Source: an uncultured Eubacteriales bacterium
Lineage (GTDB): Bacteria; Bacillota; Clostridia; Oscillospirales; CAG-272
Reading direction: 5' to 3'
DNA length: 14,573 nucleotides
Assembly (NCBI GenBank): GCA_900554225.1
Contig: USGH01000035.1
Location: 1 to 14,573, forward strand
The notes beneath the pieces are model-generated. The model was not told the origin of the DNA. It saw only the letters and a list, made by a program, of their open reading frames with translations, and made no database searches. Shown piece after piece: positions 13,694-14,573 of this stretch. Position numbers and translations under genes: made by a program. Position 1 is the first letter of the stretch; each line of letters opens with the position of its first letter.

Positions 13694-13725
13694 TGGTATT
13701 CCCTGCAGAAATGCGGGGAATACTA
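13694..13725 (+). promoter_or_regulatory. Intercistronic hairpin
   Basis: GTATTCCCTGC (13696-13706) pairs with GCGGGGAATAC (13713-13723) through 11 positions with one G:U pair, extended by two more pairs, around an AGAAAT loop. It lacks a good U-tract (TATTTC), so it is more likely a weak attenuator or mRNA-stability stem that lowers expression of the downstream gene than a full terminator. Confidence 0.55.
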
Positions 13726-13753
13726 TTTCATACATACAGAAATGGGAGAATAT

Positions 13754-14518
13754 ATGAGAAGACAATTGGCTTTTATCGTCATGCTGATGCAATTTCTTGC
13801 CGCTTTTTTATATGGCTGTAGTTCTGGAAATGATATAGATTTAACCCTGACAATCGGAGCGTTGGTACTGAAAAAGGAGTATGAAGGAACAGGATACTGG
13901 GAGTTTGACGATTATGCTTTCCCGGCTGGACACTGGGTTTTATATGATGGCAGTGCTGTTTTGGAGGGAGAAGATGTATATGAACGAGAGCCGCTTGTTG
14001 TTGGTGAGACACGTTTCATGGCTCCGCTTGGATATGTCGGGCAGAATCTGAACCTACAGGTTGACTTTGACGGATACATACAGGTACAGACGGCTGATCC
14101 GGAGGATAAAACAATACATTTGGCATACAGTACGACCAGATTGAACAACCCTACGTATGGATCGTGGGTGGAATCCAATTCCTTTCAGGTGAATGCACCG
14201 ATTGCAGTCAATGTATGTCCACTTGGCAAAGCATCGACAGCTAAAGGTTTTGTCATGCGAGATACACTGGTGAATAAAGCATACGATATTATCATCCGCG
14301 CGTATCGCCAGAACGGTTCTTTTGTTGCTGCGGCAAAAGTCCACATAGTATCGATCCCGGATGAAGCGTACCCGGAGGAATGGCTGGACGTAGCGGATTA
14401 TATCGGAATCTATCAAGCCAACGAGGAGCGCACCCGGTTCTGCTCGATCACCCTGACAGAGCTGACGTACAGTGATTTCTACGAGATTGTGGACGCGCGG
14501 GAGAAGGAAGCGGCGTAA
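13754..14518 (+). CDS. Lipoprotein of unknown function
   Basis: 254 aa from ATG 13754, chosen because GGGAG lies 7 nt upstream; the ATG at 13742 has no ribosome binding site. Residues 1-22 form a lipoprotein signal peptide (MRRQLAFIV..., LYGC with Cys22), so the protein is probably tethered to the outer face of the membrane. The remainder looks beta-rich (GHWVLYDGSAVLEGEDVYER, LNLQVDFDGYIQVQTADPED) with no domain I recognise and no obvious catalytic motif. It follows the Cys-rich secreted protein by 78 bp across a hairpin, probably in the same transcript. It could be a partner, receptor or immunity-like protein, but that is a guess from arrangement. Third-position GC is low at the start (20/50 in the first 50 codons) and high at the end (36/48 in the last 48), so the C-terminal tail may have a different origin. 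Confidence 0.75.
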   Translation: MRRQLAFIVMLMQFLAAFLYGCSSGNDIDLTLTIGALVLKKEYEGTGYWEFDDYAFPAGHWVLYDGSAVLEGEDVYEREPLVVGETRFMAPLGYVGQNLNLQVDFDGYIQVQTADPEDKTIHLAYSTTRLNNPTYGSWVESNSFQVNAPIAVNVCPLGKASTAKGFVMRDTLVNKAYDIIIRAYRQNGSFVAAAKVHIVSIPDEAYPEEWLDVADYIGIYQANEERTRFCSITLTELTYSDFYEIVDAREKEAA

Positions 14519-14535
14519 GATACGGCATACACGCG

Positions 14536-14573
14536 AAAGGAGAGTCCTCCGTCACCGGATCGCTCTCCTTTTT
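14536..14573 (+). terminator. Intrinsic terminator after the lipoprotein gene (at the window edge)
   Basis: GGAGAG (14539-14544) pairs with CTCTCC (14563-14568), flanked by AAA and TTTTT; an inner TCC/GGA pairing is possible. The T-run reaches the end of the window, so its full length is not visible. Confidence 0.85.

Overview
The window looks like the chromosome of a gut-type Clostridia bacterium, most plausibly Oscillospirales/Ruminococcaceae-like. The evidence is mid-range GC, strong AAAGGAG-type ribosome binding sites, near-consensus sigma-A promoters (TTGACA/TTGCAA, 17-bp spacer, TATAAT), intrinsic terminators, a TraX-family membrane protein, and CBM9-like and lipoprotein surface proteins typical of that group. 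This placement is inference; there is no rRNA or other clade marker. No tRNA, CRISPR array, IS element or prophage gene was seen.

Layout. (1) 1-249: the C-terminus of L-fucose isomerase (fucI), ending in a strong terminator. (2) 316-1758 (-): a transglutaminase-like protein with two N-terminal copies of a beta-rich module, its own promoter and a palindromic operator at the start site. (3) 1939-2280 (-): ribosomal protein L19 (rplS), alone, with a structured leader. (4) 2473-8942: a carbohydrate block. A right-handed beta-helix CAZyme (-) diverges from a two-gene operon (+) encoding a GH106-like glycosidase, interrupted by one in-frame TAG, and a GH101/GH129-related (DUF5696-type) TIM-barrel protein. 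None of the three has a signal peptide, so they probably trim imported oligosaccharides in the cytoplasm. (5) 9014-10522 (-): a sugar-type ABC solute-binding lipoprotein without permeases nearby. (6) 10674-11835 (+): a NUDIX hydrolase and a TraX-family protein, apparently one operon. (7) 11927-12829 (-): a secreted CBM9-like protein with an unusual C-terminal anchor. (8) 13028-14573 (+): a strong promoter, a leader of about 320 nt with a short leader ORF and mutually exclusive RNA stems, then a 9-cysteine small secreted protein and a lipoprotein of unknown function, closed by a terminator.

How the genes may work together: fucI, the three cytoplasmic glycosidase-like proteins, the solute-binding lipoprotein and the surface CBM9 protein fit capture, import and breakdown of deoxysugar-containing glycans (fucose/rhamnose type). 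The substrate assignment is inferred.

The most unusual part is region 8. The leader resembles a translation-coupled attenuator. Third-position GC falls sharply just after the signal peptide of the Cys-rich gene and rises again near the end of the lipoprotein gene. This suggests a foreign cargo segment placed between native-looking flanks.
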